Source: an uncultured Blautia sp.
GTDB lineage: Bacteria; Bacillota; Clostridia; Lachnospirales; Lachnospiraceae
DNA length: 24,787 bases
Assembly (NCBI GenBank): GCA_934394595.1
Contig: CAKRRX010000031.1
Coordinates: 1 to 24,787, forward strand
Direction of reading: 5' to 3'
Within the stretch, counting starts at the first letter, position 1. The number at the start of each line of letters is the position of its first letter. The notes beneath the pieces were generated by a model. It worked only from the letters and a program-made list of their open reading frames with translations. It was not told the DNA's origin and did not search any database. Made by a program: the position numbers and the translations under genes. This document shows, piece after piece, positions 1-7,714 of the stretch.

Positions 1-234
1 GGGATTGGCTACAGCGATATTCTCATAGAGACACGCAGGAACCGGATTGGAATTGTGGTTGAAATGAAGTATGCGGAAAATGGCAATCTGGAGGCTGCAT
101 GTCAGAAAGCATTGCAGCAGATTGAGGATAAAAAATACGAATCCAAATTAAAGGAAGATGGTATGCGAAGCATTATAAAATACGGAATCGCATGTTACAA
201 AAAAGAATGTAAGGTGAAAATGGGGGACGCGTAA
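1..234 (+). CDS. C-terminal fragment of a PD-(D/E)XK nuclease-domain protein (AAA-ATPase-like family)
   Basis: The frame is open from the first base of the window and ends at TAA 232-234, giving the last 77 residues of a longer protein. It carries the PD-(D/E)XK pattern: an Asp in GYSDILIE (residues 3-10 of the fragment) and, after a beta strand, an E-x-K in VVEMKYA. This matches the C-terminal nuclease domain (DUF1703 type) of AAA-ATPase-like proteins that are common and often multicopy in Lachnospiraceae and Bacteroidetes. The family's function is not established. The N-terminal ATPase part, if present, lies outside the window. The family call is inference from a short tail. Confidence 0.7.
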   Translation, partial: GIGYSDILIETRRNRIGIVVEMKYAENGNLEAACQKALQQIEDKKYESKLKEDGMRSIIKYGIACYKKECKVKMGDA

Positions 235-246
235 GCGTCTTCTTTT
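226..246 (+). terminator. Intrinsic terminator overlapping the stop codon of the nuclease-like gene
   Basis: GACGC (226-230) and GCGTC (235-239) form a 5-bp stem closed by a GTAA (GNRA-type) tetraloop, followed by TTCTTTT. The TAA stop codon sits inside the loop, so the gene has essentially no 3' untranslated region before the hairpin. The stem is short, so efficiency is uncertain. Confidence 0.6.
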
Positions 247-311
247 GATAAAAATGAAAAGAAAACAATAGCAGGAAAGCGATATTTAAGATATAAGAAA
301 AAAGATAAATT

Positions 312-344
312 CCTATTGAAATAATAGGGATTAAAAGGTATAAT
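312..344 (+). promoter_or_regulatory. Sigma-A promoter of the Rrf2 gene with an overlapping inverted repeat
   Basis: TTGAAA (316-321), a 17-bp spacer and TATAAT (339-344) form a near-consensus promoter 40 bp upstream of the Rrf2 start codon. An inverted repeat, CCTATT (312-317) with AATAGG (323-328), overlaps the -35 box. It is placed where a repressor could block RNA polymerase. Autoregulation by the Rrf2 protein is an inference. Confidence 0.75.
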
Positions 345-383
345 CTTCTGTAGATGGATTTTGCACTGGCAGGAGGAATTGTA

Positions 384-818
384 ATGAGAATATCCACAAA
401 AGGGAGATATGCAATAAAGTTAATGCTTGATTTAGCCACCAATGATAATGGAGAGCCGATAAGGTTAAAGGATGTGGCACGCAGACAGGAGATTTCTGAG
501 AAATATCTGGAGCAGATCATTTCCGTATTAAATAAAGCAGGATATGTGAAGAGCGTCCGTGGACCTCAGGGCGGTTACTCCCTGCAGCGAAGACCACAGG
601 AGTACACTGTAGGCATGATCCTCAGATTGACAGAAGGCTGTCTGTCCCCGGTAGACTGTGTAGCACCGGATGGAAGTGGTTGTGAGAAGGGTGATGCCTG
701 TGTCACACGTATTCTTTGGAAGAAGATTGATGACGCCATTAATGAAGTAGTAGATAATATCACATTAGAAGATCTTCTTAACTGGCAGGCAGCCAGTGCA
801 GACGATTATGTAATCTGA
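384..818 (+). CDS. Rrf2 family transcriptional regulator with IscR-like cysteines
   Basis: A 144-residue DNA-binding protein. The N-terminal winged helix starts MRISTKGRYAIKLMLDLA and includes the helix region EKYLEQIISVLNKAGYVKSVRGPQGGY, both hallmarks of the Rrf2 family. The effector region holds Cys86, Cys92, Cys100 and Cys106. The last three resemble the three-Cys cluster-ligand pattern of IscR-type regulators, so Fe-S or redox sensing is plausible but not shown. ATG 384 was chosen because GGAGG lies just upstream and the family N-terminus begins there; an in-frame ATG at 354 lacks a ribosome site. No iscS/iscU or cysteine-synthesis gene is adjacent, so the regulon is not evident. The gene is monocistronic, with its own promoter and a terminator at 825-868. 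Confidence 0.9.
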   Translation: MRISTKGRYAIKLMLDLATNDNGEPIRLKDVARRQEISEKYLEQIISVLNKAGYVKSVRGPQGGYSLQRRPQEYTVGMILRLTEGCLSPVDCVAPDGSGCEKGDACVTRILWKKIDDAINEVVDNITLEDLLNWQAASADDYVI

Positions 819-824
819 ATATAA

Positions 825-868
825 AATCACCAGCACCTTTGAATTTTCAATCGTGCTGGTGATTTTTT
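825..868. terminator. Bidirectional terminator between the convergent Rrf2 and histidine kinase genes
   Basis: AATCACCAGCAC (825-836) pairs perfectly with GTGCTGGTGATT (853-864), a 12-bp stem with a run of T on the plus strand. On the minus strand the stem is followed by TTTTAT, so it can also end the kinase transcript arriving from the right. The 88 bases from 868 to the kinase stop hold nothing recognisable. Confidence 0.9.
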
Positions 869-955
869 ATGTTATTTATTACAGCAATACTATGCAGCTG
901 ACTTTAAATACTCTGTTCAGGAATTCTTTTTACCTGAAGTGTGCCATATAAAAGC

Positions 956-3730
956 TTACAGAGTGCTTGGTTCTGCTTTCTTCGCTTTGAAACAGATGGT
1001 AACCTTAAACAGATCGCCGTCCAGATAAAGCTGAAATTTGCCGCCCTGCAGCTCAGTCAGACTTTTGGCGATACTAAGCCCAAGGCCGCTGCCTTCTGTA
1101 TTTCGGGCAACATCCCCTCTTACAAAACGCTCTGTAAGTTCTTCCGCAGCGAAATTCAGCGGCTGTGCGGAAATATTTTTCAGGGAAAAGATCACCTGAT
1201 TTTCGGAGTTTCGTACTTCTGCGTAAACCCTGGTTCCCTCCATTGCGTATTTCGTGACATTTCCAAAAACATTTTCCAGTACACGCCACATTCGCTGGCC
1301 ATCTGCGTGAATCACAGTGGCTTCCTTTGGAAAATGCGCCACCATAGTAAGCCGGTGTTCCTGAAAACGTTCTTCGAATTCACCAATAACCTGATGGAGC
1401 ATTTCTGCAAAATTAAGATCAGCCATATCCAGAGTCAGATTTCCGGTGCTGGCCTTGGATGCTTCCACTACATCTTCTGTCAGAACTTTAAGACGTGCCG
1501 CCTTTTGTTCCAGAATACCAAGATACTCGCATACTTTTGCATCTTCGAAATTTTCACGTTTCAGAAGATCAATGTAACTGATGATAGAAGTCAGCGGCGT
1601 TTTCAGATCATGGGAAACGTTGGTGATCAGCTCAGTCTTCATACGTTCATTTTTTATACTGTTTTCCACTGCTGCGTCAAGTCCGCTTCCAATGTTGTTG
1701 ATATATTCCGCCATACGCCTGTCATCGCCGGAAAGGGACTCAAGCGGAATTTTATACTGAAGATTTCCACTGGAAATGGTCTGAAGTCCATGAATCAGAA
1801 GATCTCGCCTGTAAGCCTTTTTCAGGGCAAAAATAAGAATCATCAGATCCGCCAGCAGGCTGACGGTAAAGAATAATCTTCCGCTGCCAAGTAACAGGGC
1901 ACAAAGGATATATTTGATGAAAATAAAAGCAAGGAAGGCAACGGTAACTTTTACTTTTGCAGTTGTGTTTCTGGAATAAAAATCAATGAGAGCGTGGGTC
2001 TTATTATTGATTTTTTGAAACAGTGCATGGATCAGCTGGAATATTTTTCGCAACAGACTGTTTTTCCAGAGATTTTTGGCTTTGATTCTTCTTACCAGAC
2101 TGAGATACCCGATCTGGAAAAAGAATAAGGTATAAAAGCCAGATCCCAAAAGAAGTATTAAATTCAAGCGAAAATTGGTTAGTAGTCTGGTAATTTGATA
2201 TAGTGCCAGATGGCGGGCCAGCCAGGCAAGTGGCAGTATCCAAAGGCAAATGATCAGTGCGGCACTGATTTCTGTAGGCCATCGGTCAAAAAAGCAAAGG
2301 GTAACGTCAGAGCCTGCGGCATTTTGTCCGGCGCTTATAGTAAGCCAGATAAAGGAAACTACAAAGAGCAGAATACAGACAAAAAACAGGATGCAAACAG
2401 GCTTCAGATAGCTGGAATACTTGTCGAAAAATGCTTTTTCAGAGGAAAAAACATCAGAAACCGGAAGTGTCTGGTCCACATATGCAGCAAAAACAAAATT
2501 GTTGTTCACTTCCGGAAGTGTGGAGCAAATCAGATCATGCCAGTTATCTGTTGAAAGCTTTTCTTCTTCCATTGGGAAAATTGTATTGGCCAGATTGGAA
2601 AGATTACTGTCAAAACCATCAGGCCCAGCCTGAACCAGAATATAGGATATCTGTTTTTTCTCCTGCAAAAGTGTCTTCAGGTCTTCGTAATAGTCGGATG
2701 CAGCTGTGATATCCTGTGAGAGTTCTTTTCCTGAACTGCTTCTGGAAGCAAGATAAGACTGGCAGTCCTTTTTCAGCTGTTCATCATTGGAGACGACCTG
2801 CCCGTTATCGCCATTTACATACAGATAGGTGATATTGGAGATTTTATTTTCATAGTTATCCAGTGCGTCAGACTCGCTTGTATAAAAATTAAGGCGTCCA
2901 AGAATGGTGTCCAGTGCATCAAATGCCTCTTCCAGGCGGTTATTCCACTGGGGAACACGGTTCAGCACATCAAGGAGACTTTCAGCACCCTGGGGGGAAT
3001 ACATTTCCTGGATGTAATTGCCCCGGTAGGAATAAATGGAGTCATATAATGTAGTGCCATTTGAGTCTTTTACCTGAATCTCATGATCATAATCCTGATC
3101 CAGATAGCCATTTTGCAGATTATATTTTACCTCCTCCTGCAGCTGATCCTCCCATTGCCGGAGTTCAGCTTCGGTAGAAGCATAATAATCATATTCTGAT
3201 ACATCGGATGTAGGGGCAATCTGAAGGGAAAATTCCCCATTCTCCAGTTTGTCCAGAAAATCATCTGTGTAATAATATTGATAAGGAAGCCGGTCTGAAT
3301 CGGGATCATGACATATTACGATATATTTTCCGTTATCGCTGAAATAATCATCATTTTGGCTCCAGGCTTTCAGGTCCTTCAAAGAGTAGGCCAGGCCGGA
3401 GCGATTCTGAAAGGTGAAGTCTTCATCATTTAAGACCTCATTCAGATCCAGCACAGTGTTATCGCCAGTGGTGTCTTTTTCTCCGATAAAATCAGAGTAG
3501 TAAACAGTGCCGGAAATTGCCTGGGAAAGCTCCCTTGTCTGGGCATAAAAAGTAGAATGAAAGGTATCAGAATCAAAATAGTTGTCAGAGTGGTCTGAAA
3601 AACGCAGGCCATTGGACATCAGGGTGAAAACAAACATGCCGCAGGCAACCATCCCACCCAGAAAAATATATTGCAGTATCAGCAAAATTCCTTTTGTAGC
3701 AGGTTTCCGGTACCATTTTTTTTCTTTCAT
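956..3730 (-). CDS. Large membrane sensor histidine kinase
   Basis: A 924-residue sensor kinase, the partner of the response regulator encoded just upstream. The N-terminal membrane helix (about 13-35) is followed by a long predicted extracytoplasmic region of roughly 400 residues, then about five hydrophobic segments (roughly 440-660), a HAMP-like linker and the catalytic core. The phosphoacceptor is His707 in NVSHDLKTPLTSIIS. The N box is ENVFGNVTKYA (near 819) and the G2 box GSGLGLSIAKS (near 880). The usual DxGxG G1 motif is replaced by KNISAQP, a deviation often seen in Lachnospiraceae kinases. AAAGGGG precedes the ATG. The ectodomain has no motif I recognise, so the signal is unknown. 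The C-terminus ends near the bidirectional terminator. Confidence 0.9.
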   Translation of the reverse strand: MKEKKWYRKPATKGILLILQYIFLGGMVACGMFVFTLMSNGLRFSDHSDNYFDSDTFHSTFYAQTRELSQAISGTVYYSDFIGEKDTTGDNTVLDLNEVLNDEDFTFQNRSGLAYSLKDLKAWSQNDDYFSDNGKYIVICHDPDSDRLPYQYYYTDDFLDKLENGEFSLQIAPTSDVSEYDYYASTEAELRQWEDQLQEEVKYNLQNGYLDQDYDHEIQVKDSNGTTLYDSIYSYRGNYIQEMYSPQGAESLLDVLNRVPQWNNRLEEAFDALDTILGRLNFYTSESDALDNYENKISNITYLYVNGDNGQVVSNDEQLKKDCQSYLASRSSSGKELSQDITAASDYYEDLKTLLQEKKQISYILVQAGPDGFDSNLSNLANTIFPMEEEKLSTDNWHDLICSTLPEVNNNFVFAAYVDQTLPVSDVFSSEKAFFDKYSSYLKPVCILFFVCILLFVVSFIWLTISAGQNAAGSDVTLCFFDRWPTEISAALIICLWILPLAWLARHLALYQITRLLTNFRLNLILLLGSGFYTLFFFQIGYLSLVRRIKAKNLWKNSLLRKIFQLIHALFQKINNKTHALIDFYSRNTTAKVKVTVAFLAFIFIKYILCALLLGSGRLFFTVSLLADLMILIFALKKAYRRDLLIHGLQTISSGNLQYKIPLESLSGDDRRMAEYINNIGSGLDAAVENSIKNERMKTELITNVSHDLKTPLTSIISYIDLLKRENFEDAKVCEYLGILEQKAARLKVLTEDVVEASKASTGNLTLDMADLNFAEMLHQVIGEFEERFQEHRLTMVAHFPKEATVIHADGQRMWRVLENVFGNVTKYAMEGTRVYAEVRNSENQVIFSLKNISAQPLNFAAEELTERFVRGDVARNTEGSGLGLSIAKSLTELQGGKFQLYLDGDLFKVTICFKAKKAEPSTL

Positions 3731-3764
3731 ATAAATAGAAACCCCTTTCTGAAAATGTAGAGCT

Positions 3765-3850
3765 TAGAACCTGTTGGAAAAATCATTTCCGCAATCTGCG
3801 TGCCCCACTTTGTGGGATTCCCAATCTTGCAGAAGATTTTTTTCAAACAT
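3765..3850. repeat. Palindromic intergenic element between response regulator and kinase genes
   Basis: The 123-bp gap inside this operon is largely an inverted-repeat element. The outer arms are TGTTGGAAAAATC (3772-3784) and a GATTTTTTTCAAACA block ending near 3848. Inside lie small hairpins, CGCA-atc-TGCG and CCCAC-ttt-GTGGG. The left end, from TAGAAC (3765) on, matches 16981-17000 at 18 of 20 bases. This resembles a dispersed REP/MITE-like intergenic element. The copy number in the genome cannot be known from the window. Confidence 0.6.
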
Positions 3851-3853
3851 GCC

Positions 3854-4549
3854 CTAAAGTTTTTCGATTTTGTATCCAAGTCCCCAGACCACTTTCAGAT
3901 ACCTGGGTTCTTTTGGATTGATCTCGATTTTTTCACGGATATGCCGGATGTGTACGGCAATGGTATTATCCGCCGCGATGGCTTCTTCATTCCAAATCTG
4001 TTCATAGATTTGATTGATGGAAAATACACGGCCCTGATTCTGAATCAGCAGAAGCAGGATATTGTACTCAATGGGTGTGAGCTTGACTGGCTCCCCGTCT
4101 ACAAGCACTTCTTTTTTCTCATCATTTACAGTCAATCCTCCGGTTGTGTAAATATGCTGACTTTCGCTGGAAACGGCTGCCCCAAGCTGAGTATATCTGC
4201 GAAGCTGTGAACGTACCCGTGCGATCAGCTCCAATGGACTGAAGGGCTTGGTTACATAATCATCTGCGCCTACATTTAATCCCAGTACTTTATCAGCATC
4301 TTCGGATTTTGCAGACAGGATAATAATGGGAAGAGGGTGTTCCTCTCTGATTTTCAGCGTTGCCCGGATGCCATCCAGCCGGGGCATCATCACATCAATG
4401 ATCAGCAGATCTACGGTTTCTTTTTCCAGAACTGCAAGGGCCTGTAGCCCGTCATACGCTTTCAGAATGCAATGTCCTTCCTGCTCCAGATAAATGCTGA
4501 TTGCTTCTACGATATCTTTGTCATCGTCACATACAAGAATAGCAGCCAC
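3854..4549 (-). CDS. OmpR/VanR-type response regulator
   Basis: A 231-residue two-component regulator. The receiver domain (1-120) has the acidic pocket Asp8-Asp10 in VCDDDKD, phosphoacceptor Asp52 in LLIIDVMMPRLDG, and the conserved Lys in YVTKPFSPLEL. The C-terminal winged-helix domain (about 135-231) has the typical LTPIEYNILLLLIQNQGRVFS and VHIRHIREKIE blocks that bind DNA. Translation starts at GTG 4549; GGAGGTG lies a few bases upstream and no ATG fits better. It is the first gene of the minus-strand pair and is followed after 123 bp by the kinase. Its targets are unknown and no transporter or resistance gene is adjacent. Confidence 0.92.
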   Translation of the reverse strand: MAAILVCDDDKDIVEAISIYLEQEGHCILKAYDGLQALAVLEKETVDLLIIDVMMPRLDGIRATLKIREEHPLPIIILSAKSEDADKVLGLNVGADDYVTKPFSPLELIARVRSQLRRYTQLGAAVSSESQHIYTTGGLTVNDEKKEVLVDGEPVKLTPIEYNILLLLIQNQGRVFSINQIYEQIWNEEAIAADNTIAVHIRHIREKIEINPKEPRYLKVVWGLGYKIEKL

Positions 4550-4606
4550 TTTTTCACCTCCCCTGTGATGCGGCTGTCAAAAGCAGAAATTCTCTCCGCA
4601 TCTTGA

Positions 4607-4660
4607 TTTATAAGTTATCAGAGAATTTTTAAGATGAAAGGGGTAAAATCTTAAGAAATT
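4607..4660 (-). promoter_or_regulatory. Candidate promoter and direct-repeat regulator site of the two-component operon
   Basis: Read on the minus strand, a TATAAA -10-like box (complement of 4607-4612) lies about 60 bp upstream of the GTG start. TTAAGA occurs at 4629-4634 and again at 4651-4656, 22 bp or two helical turns apart, in the -35 and upstream region. Tandem sites with this phasing are typical of OmpR-family regulators, which suggests autoregulation. The -35 box is poor and the call is tentative. Confidence 0.35.
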
Positions 4661-4665
4661 CTTAT

Positions 4666-4701
4666 TATGAAAGTCCCGGTACCAAACTGCTGACTTTCAT
4701 A
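4666..4701. repeat. 10-bp perfect inverted repeat
   Basis: TATGAAAGTC (4666-4675) and GACTTTCATA (4692-4701) are exact complements separated by 16 bp, followed on the plus strand by TTTTG. It lies between the divergent two-component and TetR transcription units. It could be a weak terminator or a protein-binding site; the sequence does not decide. Confidence 0.55.
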
Positions 4702-4982
4702 TTTTGTGCTGTCTGCTTAAAGTGCAGTTAAAACATTTTCAACAGCCTCATAAGAGTGTAAAAGATGTTTCCATAAAATGCAAGGGAATTGACGGATTCC
4801 GGTGGAAAAATGGGAAAGCACCGCAGTATGCAGCTGTTACAGGAAAAAATCATACTTGCATTTCATGGCAGTTTATGTCATAATTTTGATAATAACTTAA
4901 CAATGCCGGAAAATCAAAAAAGAACATATCGATACAATGTTTTTCACAGACGGCATTTTAACAGAAAATGACAGGTGAAGAA
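4702..4982 (+). promoter_or_regulatory. TetR gene upstream region with candidate promoter at 4856-4884
   Basis: This 280-bp stretch has no convincing gene. A 60-codon frame at 4789-4971 begins with TTG and has no clear ribosome site. The best promoter is TTGCAT (4856-4861), a 17-bp spacer and CATAAT (4879-4884), which would give a leader of about 95 nt before the TetR start. Nothing else was recognised here. Confidence 0.4.
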
Positions 4983-5564
4983 ATGTCAGGTTTTACCAAG
5001 GAAATCATTATCAAAACATTATTTGAACTTCTGAATGAAAAGCCGCTGGCAAAGATCACAGTGAAGGACATTGTAGAGCGCTGTGGAGTGAACCGAAACA
5101 CTTTTTATTATCATTTCCGGGATATTTCCGATGTGGTAGAATATGCACTACTCCGGGAAGTAGACAAGGTTTTTGTGAGCCCTGTGGAAGCGGATTCTGT
5201 GCTGGAATGCCTGGAAATACTGGTGAATATCATCGGAGAAAATAAAAAGGCAATGTTTCATATTTATTGTTCGGTGCAAAGAGATACCTTTACCGCAGCT
5301 TTGGAAAAAATATGTCAGCATATTGTATTGGAATATGTAAAGCATAATTTTCCTCAGGAAATACTGGAAAAGGAAGATATGAAGGCACTTATGCATTTTT
5401 TTAAGTGCGTCATGACAGGGATATTTCTGGATTGGATGGATCACAGAATGTCTTATGATCTTATTGAATACGCCACCAGACTGCGGAAGCTTTATGGAAA
5501 TACTTTTGAAAAGACCCTGGAAAAGGCGTCTGGTGTTAGTCCGTCTCATTTGAAACTAGTGTAA
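4983..5564 (+). CDS. TetR/AcrR family transcriptional regulator
   Basis: A 193-residue DNA-binding protein. The N-terminal helix-turn-helix is clear: TKEIIIKTLFELLNEKPLAKITVKDIVERCGVNRNTFYYHFRD (residues 4-47), with the family signature NRNTFYYHF. The C-terminal region (about 75-185) has the pattern of the TetR_C domain found in DhaS-like and related Firmicute regulators. Its ligand is unknown. ATG 4983 is preferred to ATG 4968 because AGGTG precedes it at a usable distance. A terminator at 5615-5650 separates it from the DUF308-radical SAM operon, which is the obvious candidate target given the inverted repeat in that operon's promoter. Confidence 0.88.
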   Translation: MSGFTKEIIIKTLFELLNEKPLAKITVKDIVERCGVNRNTFYYHFRDISDVVEYALLREVDKVFVSPVEADSVLECLEILVNIIGENKKAMFHIYCSVQRDTFTAALEKICQHIVLEYVKHNFPQEILEKEDMKALMHFFKCVMTGIFLDWMDHRMSYDLIEYATRLRKLYGNTFEKTLEKASGVSPSHLKLV

Positions 5565-5614
5565 AAGCTGTTTGAAAAAATTACGGAAAAGAAAATTATT
5601 TTTAGGCAAAATAT

Positions 5615-5650
5615 GGATTGTGTCTGTTTTTTGGACACAGTCCTTTTTTT
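5615..5650 (+). terminator. Intrinsic terminator of the TetR gene
   Basis: GGATTGTGTC (5615-5624) pairs with GACACAGTCC (5634-5643), 10 bp with one G-U, followed by seven T residues. Confidence 0.88.
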
Positions 5651-5655
5651 GTCCG

Positions 5656-5686
5656 TTCCATTTATTATGAGAATTATTTATAATAA
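5656..5686 (+). promoter_or_regulatory. Candidate promoter and operator of the DUF308-radical SAM operon
   Basis: TATAAT (5679-5684) lies 45 bp upstream of the DUF308 start. The -35 element at 17 bp (TTCCAT, 5656-5661) is weak. An inverted repeat, TTATTAT (5662-5668) and ATAATAA (5680-5686), covers the spacer and the -10 box. Its position suits repression by the TetR protein encoded upstream; that link is inference. Confidence 0.5.
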
Positions 5687-5729
5687 GCGAAGCAAAAGAG
5701 GTCAGAAAATGAACCAGAAGGAGGTGCCC

Positions 5730-6314
5730 ATGAACTCGTCAGGAATTTTGAAAACAGCAAGAAATGGCTATATTATTGTGGCGGTGATTTTTTGCGCACT
5801 GGGAATTTGGCTGATCGCAGATCCGGTTGGTTCTGCGGAGAGAATCTGTATTCTGGCAGGAATCCTGTTTATTGCAGATGGGATCATAAAGATCATAGGA
5901 TATTTTTCCCATGATTTTTATTGTCTGGCATTTCAGTTTGATCTGGGCTCCGGGATTCTGATGATTGCAGTGGGGGCTCTTATCCTGATTCGGAGAAATT
6001 CCATTCTCAGGCTGCTTTTTGTAATCTTCGGATTGCTGATCCTGGTAGATGCACTGCTTCGAATCCAGATGTCTGTGGAGGCAAAAAAGTTCGGACTTGG
6101 GCTGTGGTGGGCAATTTTGATCGTGGCGATCATTACCGGAGTGTTTGGAATGATTCTTCTCATTGATCCGGCAGGTGGTGCAAAACTGACCATGATCTTC
6201 ACAGGAGTGGCGTTTCTTCTGGAGGGAATATTGAAACTGTGTGTGGTTATCTATACCGTTAAAATTCGGGATGATAAGGATATGATCTACGAAAACAAAG
6301 GAGGAGCATTATGA
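5730..6314 (+). CDS. DUF308 (HdeD-like) six-helix membrane protein
   Basis: A 194-residue integral membrane protein of the DUF308/HdeD type. Six hydrophobic helices are visible, at about 14-31, 38-57, 70-88, 92-110, 124-145 and 153-175. They form two similar three-helix halves, each containing a loop of the type ADPVGSAER or IDPAGGAKL and a later GxxxxxxGIxK motif. The tail from about 177 is polar and probably cytoplasmic. ATG 5730 is chosen because AAGGAGG lies 6 bases upstream; in-frame starts farther upstream lack this. The stop overlaps the next start by four bases (ATGA at 6311-6314), so it is translationally coupled to the radical SAM gene. HdeD is linked to acid stress in enterobacteria, but the role of clostridial homologs is unknown. 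Confidence 0.85.
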   Translation: MNSSGILKTARNGYIIVAVIFCALGIWLIADPVGSAERICILAGILFIADGIIKIIGYFSHDFYCLAFQFDLGSGILMIAVGALILIRRNSILRLLFVIFGLLILVDALLRIQMSVEAKKFGLGLWWAILIVAIITGVFGMILLIDPAGGAKLTMIFTGVAFLLEGILKLCVVIYTVKIRDDKDMIYENKGGAL

Positions 6315-7684
6315 AACTGATAGACAAGGCAAAACAGGCCGCTGTGGAAGGCGCAGTTACAACTGCATTAGGATATCTGGAAAAAGATCCTGAAACCAAT
6401 ATCCCCAAGCTGATGGAGCTGGTTGATAAATTTACGCCGGAGGACTGGTATAAAAGTCAGAGAGACGCAATCCGTAATGCTATTCAGGATAAAAACAGCA
6501 ATTGGTTTCAGCTGATCATGAATCTGTATCAGCTGGATCCGGGAGTGCGAAAAGTATTTTTCCGAAACTTTATTGTAAATGCGAGCCTTAAGGGCAGTGC
6601 AAAGCAGGAAGAAGTGGCAGCAGAAAATAACTGCAACGTTCCGTGGGCAATTCTTCTGGATCCTACCAGTGCCTGTAATCTGCACTGCACAGGATGCTGG
6701 GCAGCAGAATATGGCCATAAGCTGAACCTGGATCTGGAGACCATTGACTCCATTATCAGACAGGGAAAAGAGCTTGGTGTATATATGTATATTTATACAG
6801 GCGGAGAACCAACTGTACGTAAAAAAGATCTGATCAAGCTCTGTGAGATGCATCCGGACTGTGAATTCCTTTCCTTCTCAAACGGAACTCTTTTTGATGA
6901 GGAGTTTTGCGATGAGATCCTGAGAGTAAAGAACTTTGTACCGGCATTCAGCCTTGAAGGTTCTGAAGAGGCAAATGACGGACGCCGTGGCGACGGCATC
7001 TATCAGAAGGTTATGCATGCTATGAAGCTGTTAAAGGACAGAGGACTTCCATTTGGTGTTTCTACCTGCTATACAGGTGCAAATGTGGACAGTGTAAGCA
7101 GTGAGGAATATTTTGACAAGCTGGTTGAATGTGGTGCTTTATTTGCATGGTTCTTCCATTACATGCCAGTTGGAAATGATGCTTCACCTGAGCTTCTCCT
7201 TACCCCGGATCAGCGTGAAAAAATGTACCATGCTATCCGCAAATACCGCAGCACAAAAGCACTCTTTACACTGGATTTCCAGAATGATGCAGAGTATGTG
7301 CATGGCTGTATTGCAGGAGGAAGACACTACCTGCATATCAATGCAAATGGTGATGTGGAGCCTTGCGTATTTATCCATTATTCAAACTGCAACATCAAGG
7401 ATACTACCCTGCTGGATGCTCTGAAGAGTCCGATTTTCCAGGCTTATCATGACAACCAGCCATTTAACGAGAACATGCTTCGTCCATGTCCAATGCTGGA
7501 AAATCCGGAAATCCTCCGCAAGCTGGTAGCGGAAACCGGAGCAAAATCCACAGATCTTCAGTCCCCGGAAACAGCAGACCATCTCTGTGGCAAGTGCGAT
7601 TCCTATGCTGCATGCTGGAAAGAAAGAGCAGATCAGCTGTGGGAAGAGAGCCAGAAAAAGAAGGCTGAAAAAGCTGGATGCTGA
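6311..7684 (+). CDS. Radical SAM enzyme with SPASM-like C-terminal cysteines
   Basis: A 457-residue radical SAM protein. The 4Fe-4S/SAM motif is Cys122-x3-Cys126-x2-Cys129 in SACNLHCTGCWAAEYG, with the SAM-binding TGGEP at 163-167. About 110 residues precede the barrel and form a helical N-terminal region with no recognised motif. The C-terminal part has seven further cysteines (333, 352, 360, 393, 426, 429, 435), including CGKCDSYAAC, as in SPASM/twitch domains that hold auxiliary Fe-S clusters. SPASM enzymes often mature peptides, but others act on proteins or small molecules, and the substrate here is unknown. It overlaps the DUF308 gene by 4 bp and shares its promoter, which suggests work at or on the membrane. 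Its transcript ends at the 7715-7772 hairpin. Confidence 0.9.
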   Translation: MKLIDKAKQAAVEGAVTTALGYLEKDPETNIPKLMELVDKFTPEDWYKSQRDAIRNAIQDKNSNWFQLIMNLYQLDPGVRKVFFRNFIVNASLKGSAKQEEVAAENNCNVPWAILLDPTSACNLHCTGCWAAEYGHKLNLDLETIDSIIRQGKELGVYMYIYTGGEPTVRKKDLIKLCEMHPDCEFLSFSNGTLFDEEFCDEILRVKNFVPAFSLEGSEEANDGRRGDGIYQKVMHAMKLLKDRGLPFGVSTCYTGANVDSVSSEEYFDKLVECGALFAWFFHYMPVGNDASPELLLTPDQREKMYHAIRKYRSTKALFTLDFQNDAEYVHGCIAGGRHYLHINANGDVEPCVFIHYSNCNIKDTTLLDALKSPIFQAYHDNQPFNENMLRPCPMLENPEILRKLVAETGAKSTDLQSPETADHLCGKCDSYAACWKERADQLWEESQKKKAEKAGC

Positions 7685-7714
7685 TGAAAAGATAAAACAG
7701 ATTGGCATATAGAT

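Noticed and set aside
941..1876. 311-codon plus-strand frame
   Set aside because: It lies antisense within the histidine kinase gene, has no ribosome site and encodes low-complexity, Phe/Cys-rich sequence; the kinase motifs on the other strand are unmistakable.
4789..4971. 60-codon frame before the TetR gene
   Set aside because: TTG start, no convincing ribosome site, no recognisable sequence, and it overlaps the likely TetR promoter and leader.
5565..5590. Sequence resembling the end of the intergenic repeat (CTGTTTGAAAAAATTACGG)
   Set aside because: Only a short stretch matches the element at 3765-3850, which is not distinguishable from chance in A-rich DNA.
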